Below, in pieces: positions 61,347 through 64,000 of a stretch of 64,000 bases of DNA; position 1 is the first letter of the stretch; each line of letters begins with the position of its first letter. Below the pieces are notes generated by a model, which worked only from the letters and a program-made list of their open reading frames with translations, was not told the origin of the DNA and did not search any database. A program made the position numbers and the translations under genes. Source of the DNA: Streptomyces vinaceus (GTDB lineage: Bacteria; Actinomycetota; Actinomycetes; Streptomycetales; Streptomycetaceae). Where the stretch lies: positions 1,922,001 to 1,986,000 of the forward strand of contig NZ_CP023692.1 in the NCBI RefSeq assembly GCF_008704935.1, read 5' to 3'.

Positions 61347-62711
61347 TCAGTGGAGGTGTCGGGTGGCGGCCGCCGGGATGGCGTCCGCCAGGCGGTCCAG
61401 GACCGCCGCGGCCTGGTCGTCGGTCAGGGTCAGCGGGGGCAGCAGGCGCACCACACTGGCGCCCCGGCCGCCGAGTTCGACGATCAGGCCGCGGTCCAGG
61501 CACTCCTGGCGCACCGCCGCGGCGAGGGCCGGCGCCGCGGCCCCGGTCTCCGGGTCGACGAGTTCCAGGCCGATCATCAGGCCGCGGCCCCGGACGTCCC
61601 CGACGCAGGGGTGCTCGCAGGCCAGGCCGCGCAGGGCGGTCAGCATCCGCTCGCCCAGGGTCCCGGCGCGCTCGGCGAGACGGTTCTTCCTTACGTACGC
61701 CAGGGTGGCCGTCCCGGCCGCCATCGCCAGCTGGTTGCCCCGGAACGTGCCGGCGTGCGCCCCGGGGGCCCAGACGTCCAGACCCGAGCGGTACACGATC
61801 ACCGCCAGCGGGAGGCTGCCGCCGATCGCCTTGGACAGGACCATCACGTCCGGCACCACCCCGGCGTGGTCGACGCCCCAGAACGCGCCGGTGCGGCCCA
61901 CGCCCGTCTGCACCTCGTCGGCGATCAGCGGGATGTCCCGGGCCTGCGTGATCTCGCGCATCCGCCGCAGCCAGGCGTCCGGGGCCGGGAGCACCCCGCC
62001 CTCGCCCTGCACCGGCTCGACGATCATCGCCGCGGGCGTCGGCACCCCGCCCTTGGGGTCGTCGAGCAGGCTCTCGGTCCAACGCGCCCCGAGCCGCGCG
62101 CCCTCGGGGCCGCCGACCCCGAACGGGCAGCGGAAGTCCTGCGGGAACGGCAGCCGGGTCACCCGTACGTCCGGCGCTCCGCCCGAGGCGCCCAGCGCCC
62201 CGGCGGTCATCCCGTGGTAGGCCCCCGTGAAGGCGAGCAGCCCCGAACGCCCGGTGGCGGTCCGGACCAGCTTGAGCGCGGCCTCCACCGCATCCGTCCC
62301 TGCGGGCCCGCAGAACTGGACGCGGGCGTCGGCGGCCAGTTCGGGCGGGAGGCAGGCGAACAGCTCCGTGGTGAAGGCGTCCTTGACCGGGGTGGCGAGA
62401 TCCAGGACGTGCAGCGGGGCTCCCGAGTCGAGGACGCCCCGTACGGCTTCGAGCACCACGGGGTGGTTGTGCCCCAGCGCGAGGGTGCCGGCCCCGGAGA
62501 GGCAGTCCAGGTAGCGCCGCCCGTCCGCGCCCTCGATGGTCAGCCCCCGCGCGCGCACGGGGACGATGGGCAGCGAGCGCGCGTACGTCCGGGCGGCGGA
62601 CTCCCGCAGGGCCTGGCGCCGCAGGATGCCCTCCGCCCCGCCGGGTCCCACGGCCCTGCTTCCCTGCGACGGCACCTGCGCGGCGGCCGCTTCCTGCTCG
62701 GTCAAAGCCAC
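61347..62711 (-). CDS. Diaminobutyrate-2-oxoglutarate-type aminotransferase (RhbA-like)
   Basis: 454 residues from a GTG at 62711, chosen because GGGAGGT is nine bases upstream; an ATG 51 bp earlier lacks one. Class III PLP fold: SGAGTLALGHNHPVV, GPAGTDAVEAALKL, EPVQGEGGVLPAP, DEVQTGVGRTG and the Schiff-base Lys in VLSKAIGGSLPLAV. Enzymes of this kind convert aspartate semialdehyde and glutamate to L-2,4-diaminobutyrate, feeding rhizobactin/schizokinen-type NIS siderophores. First gene of the four-gene operon. Other class III roles such as ectoine synthesis (EctB) are excluded by context, not by sequence. Confidence 0.88.
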   Translation of the reverse strand: MALTEQEAAAAQVPSQGSRAVGPGGAEGILRRQALRESAARTYARSLPIVPVRARGLTIEGADGRRYLDCLSGAGTLALGHNHPVVLEAVRGVLDSGAPLHVLDLATPVKDAFTTELFACLPPELAADARVQFCGPAGTDAVEAALKLVRTATGRSGLLAFTGAYHGMTAGALGASGGAPDVRVTRLPFPQDFRCPFGVGGPEGARLGARWTESLLDDPKGGVPTPAAMIVEPVQGEGGVLPAPDAWLRRMREITQARDIPLIADEVQTGVGRTGAFWGVDHAGVVPDVMVLSKAIGGSLPLAVIVYRSGLDVWAPGAHAGTFRGNQLAMAAGTATLAYVRKNRLAERAGTLGERMLTALRGLACEHPCVGDVRGRGLMIGLELVDPETGAAAPALAAAVRQECLDRGLIVELGGRGASVVRLLPPLTLTDDQAAAVLDRLADAIPAAATRHLH

Positions 62712-63055
62712 GACTGTCGGACCTCCCGCACGGACTGCTCCATCGGATCGCGCCTCGAACACGGACGCCGCCCCCCATCCCCCGTACGTACCAACGACGG
62801 TGACGGCGGCGGATCACGGGTGACCCCAAGATCCTTGTCCCGCCGGGAGTTCGCCCCGGTTTCGCCCGGAGTCGGCGGCGTCCCGGGGTCCGGGACCGCT
62901 CGGCGCCCCCGGTTCCGGAACCGCGGCCCCGGCCTGTGCCGTCCCCAACGGCAGCGGCATAGTGGGGTGCTGAACTCGGGACGCGCACCCCGCGTGTCCC
63001 TAGTACTTCAACTGCACCGCGTCTGACATCCGGAATCACCAGGGGGATTCACGAC
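62712..63055. other. Divergent intergenic region before the siderophore-type operon
   Basis: 344 bp, very GC-rich. I looked for the DmdR/IdeR iron box (TTAGGTTAGGCTAACCTAA type) and saw no match. No other palindrome stood out. It must contain the promoters of the operon and of the protease gene. Confidence 0.5.
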
Positions 63056-64000
63056 ATGCGCCCGAACCGACCGGTCACCGCGATCCTGTGCGCGGCGGCA
63101 CTCGCCATGACCGCCGCGGCCTGCGGACCCGGCGACGGGGAGGCCGGCGGCGACGCCAAGCCGACCGTGGCGGCGAGCCTCCCCACCGAGGCCGACGGGA
63201 CCGTCAAGATCCCGGACCAGCTCAAGGAGAGGCTCAAGCAGCACGGCTTCGACCTGGACAAGTGGAAGGGGGGTGCGTGGAAGAACTGGAAGCAGGAGGA
63301 CTGGCTCCGCGAGGCGGGCGACTACGTCAACCCGATCATCGAGGACCTGTGGAACCCGGACCGGATGCGTGAGGCCGACAAGACCCCGCAGCCCCCGGCC
63401 GTCGACCCCGACGCCGGCAAGGACCAGGGCGTCACCGACCCGACCCCCGTGCCGGTGCAGGCCAAGGCCGCCAACGCGCCGTACCACAGCAGCGTTCCCG
63501 TCTCCGGCAAGGTGTTCTTCGACGGACCCGAGGGCTCGATGGTCTGCTCGGCGACCGTGGTGAAGGACCCGGCCCACCCCGGCAAGTCCAACATGGTCTG
63601 GACGGCCGGCCACTGCGTGCACGCGGGCAAGTCCGGCGGCTGGTACCGCAACATCGCCTTCGTCCCCTCGTACAACAACGCCGGCAAGCCTGCCGCGCAG
63701 CTCAAGGGTGCCCCGCGCGAGCAGGTGGCCCCCTACGGCGTGTGGTGGAGCGACTGGGCGCAGACCTCGGACCAGTGGATCGCGAACGGCGGTCCGACCG
63801 GTGGCGCGGGCGCCCCGTACGACTTCGCCGTGCTGCACGTGACGCCGGAGAAGAGCACCGGCAAGTCCCTGGAGGAGACGGTCGGCGCGGCGCTCCCGGT
63901 GGAGTTCAACGCCCCGGCGGTGCCGAAGGTCGCGAGCATCACGGCGACCGGCTACCCGGCGGCGGCCCCGTTCGACGGCCAGAAGGCCTACCAGTGCGCC
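63056..64000 (+). CDS. Lipoprotein serine protease, trypsin-like (3' end outside window)
   Basis: The first 315 residues are visible and the frame is still open at the window end. The ATG at 63056 follows AGGGGG. Lipoprotein signal with C23 (TAAAC). A charged region with KQHGFDLDKWKGGAWKNWKQEDW precedes the protease domain. H186 (TAGHC) and D256 (YDFAVLHV) are the first two triad residues; the Ser lies beyond the window. It resembles the V8/Glu-specific group by length and by the GSMVCSATVV strand. Probably an outer-surface protease. Divergent from the siderophore operon with no evident link. Confidence 0.85.
   Translation, partial: MRPNRPVTAILCAAALAMTAAACGPGDGEAGGDAKPTVAASLPTEADGTVKIPDQLKERLKQHGFDLDKWKGGAWKNWKQEDWLREAGDYVNPIIEDLWNPDRMREADKTPQPPAVDPDAGKDQGVTDPTPVPVQAKAANAPYHSSVPVSGKVFFDGPEGSMVCSATVVKDPAHPGKSNMVWTAGHCVHAGKSGGWYRNIAFVPSYNNAGKPAAQLKGAPREQVAPYGVWWSDWAQTSDQWIANGGPTGGAGAPYDFAVLHVTPEKSTGKSLEETVGAALPVEFNAPAVPKVASITATGYPAAAPFDGQKAYQCA

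Noticed and set aside
61347..62711. Ectoine biosynthesis aminotransferase (EctB)
   Set aside because: ectA and ectC are absent and the next genes are NIS synthetases, so a siderophore diaminobutyrate supply role fits better.

Overview
The window is high-GC actinobacterial DNA, almost certainly a Streptomyces chromosome core region. Evidence: very strong GC bias at third codon positions, many GTG starts, and the gene set parC, parE, hrdB, whiH, recQ-type helicase, rnhB, nrdJ, nrdR, lexA, dinG, then a siderophore-type cluster. From memory this order matches the S. coelicolor segment around SCO5836 to SCO5798; I could not check that. I saw no rRNA, tRNA, CRISPR array or insertion sequence.

Layout. 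1-7.6 kb: the 3' part of parC, a PD-(D/E)XK nuclease fused to a TerD domain, a COG0523 GTPase, and two divergent citrate-synthase-fold genes, one carrying an N-terminal helix-turn-helix. 7.6-18.3 kb: an apparent alpha-glucan utilisation locus on the minus strand, with a giant secreted GH87 alpha-1,3-glucanase (mycodextranase), a LacI regulator, a binding-protein-dependent sugar ABC transporter and a cytoplasmic GH13 alpha-glucosidase. Matching palindromes lie upstream of the regulator and of the GH87 gene. 18.3-22.8 kb: a CitA/CitB-type two-component system facing a Na+/solute symporter and its DUF485 partner. 22.9-29.7 kb: parE, a small zinc-ribbon protein (DUF7455), a secreted trypsin, hrdB (principal sigma factor) and whiH (sporulation regulator). 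29.9-41.0 kb: an ABC transporter, a Nudix/winged-helix protein, a debranching-enzyme-like protein, a DUF4192 protein, a RecQ-phosphoribosyltransferase fusion, two unknown proteins and rnhB.

41.1-49.6 kb: a TetR/MFS efflux pair with two strong operator palindromes, a DUF4153-like membrane protein, an ADP-ribosylglycohydrolase and histidine phosphatase pair, a YdbC-like protein, an arylamine N-acetyltransferase and a DUF1152 protein. 49.7-56.6 kb: nucleotide and SOS genes (nrdJ, nrdR, lexA, dinG-type helicase), with a putative NrdR-box pair and an SOS box in the nrdR-lexA intergenic region. 56.6-62.7 kb: a four-gene NIS siderophore-type operon (aminotransferase, two IucA/IucC synthetases, one GNAT). 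The window ends inside a lipoprotein serine protease.

How the genes work together: (i) the GH87 enzyme would cut extracellular, perhaps fungal, alpha-1,3-glucan, the transporter would import oligosaccharides, the GH13 enzyme would hydrolyse them and the LacI protein would switch the set on; (ii) citrate synthases, a carboxylate-type sensor and a solute symporter look like a carboxylate module split by the glucan locus; (iii) NrdR and LexA, back to back, tie nucleotide supply to damage response. The least described items are the HTH-citrate synthase with its palindromic intergenic region, the TerD-nuclease fusion and the RecQ-PRTase fusion.
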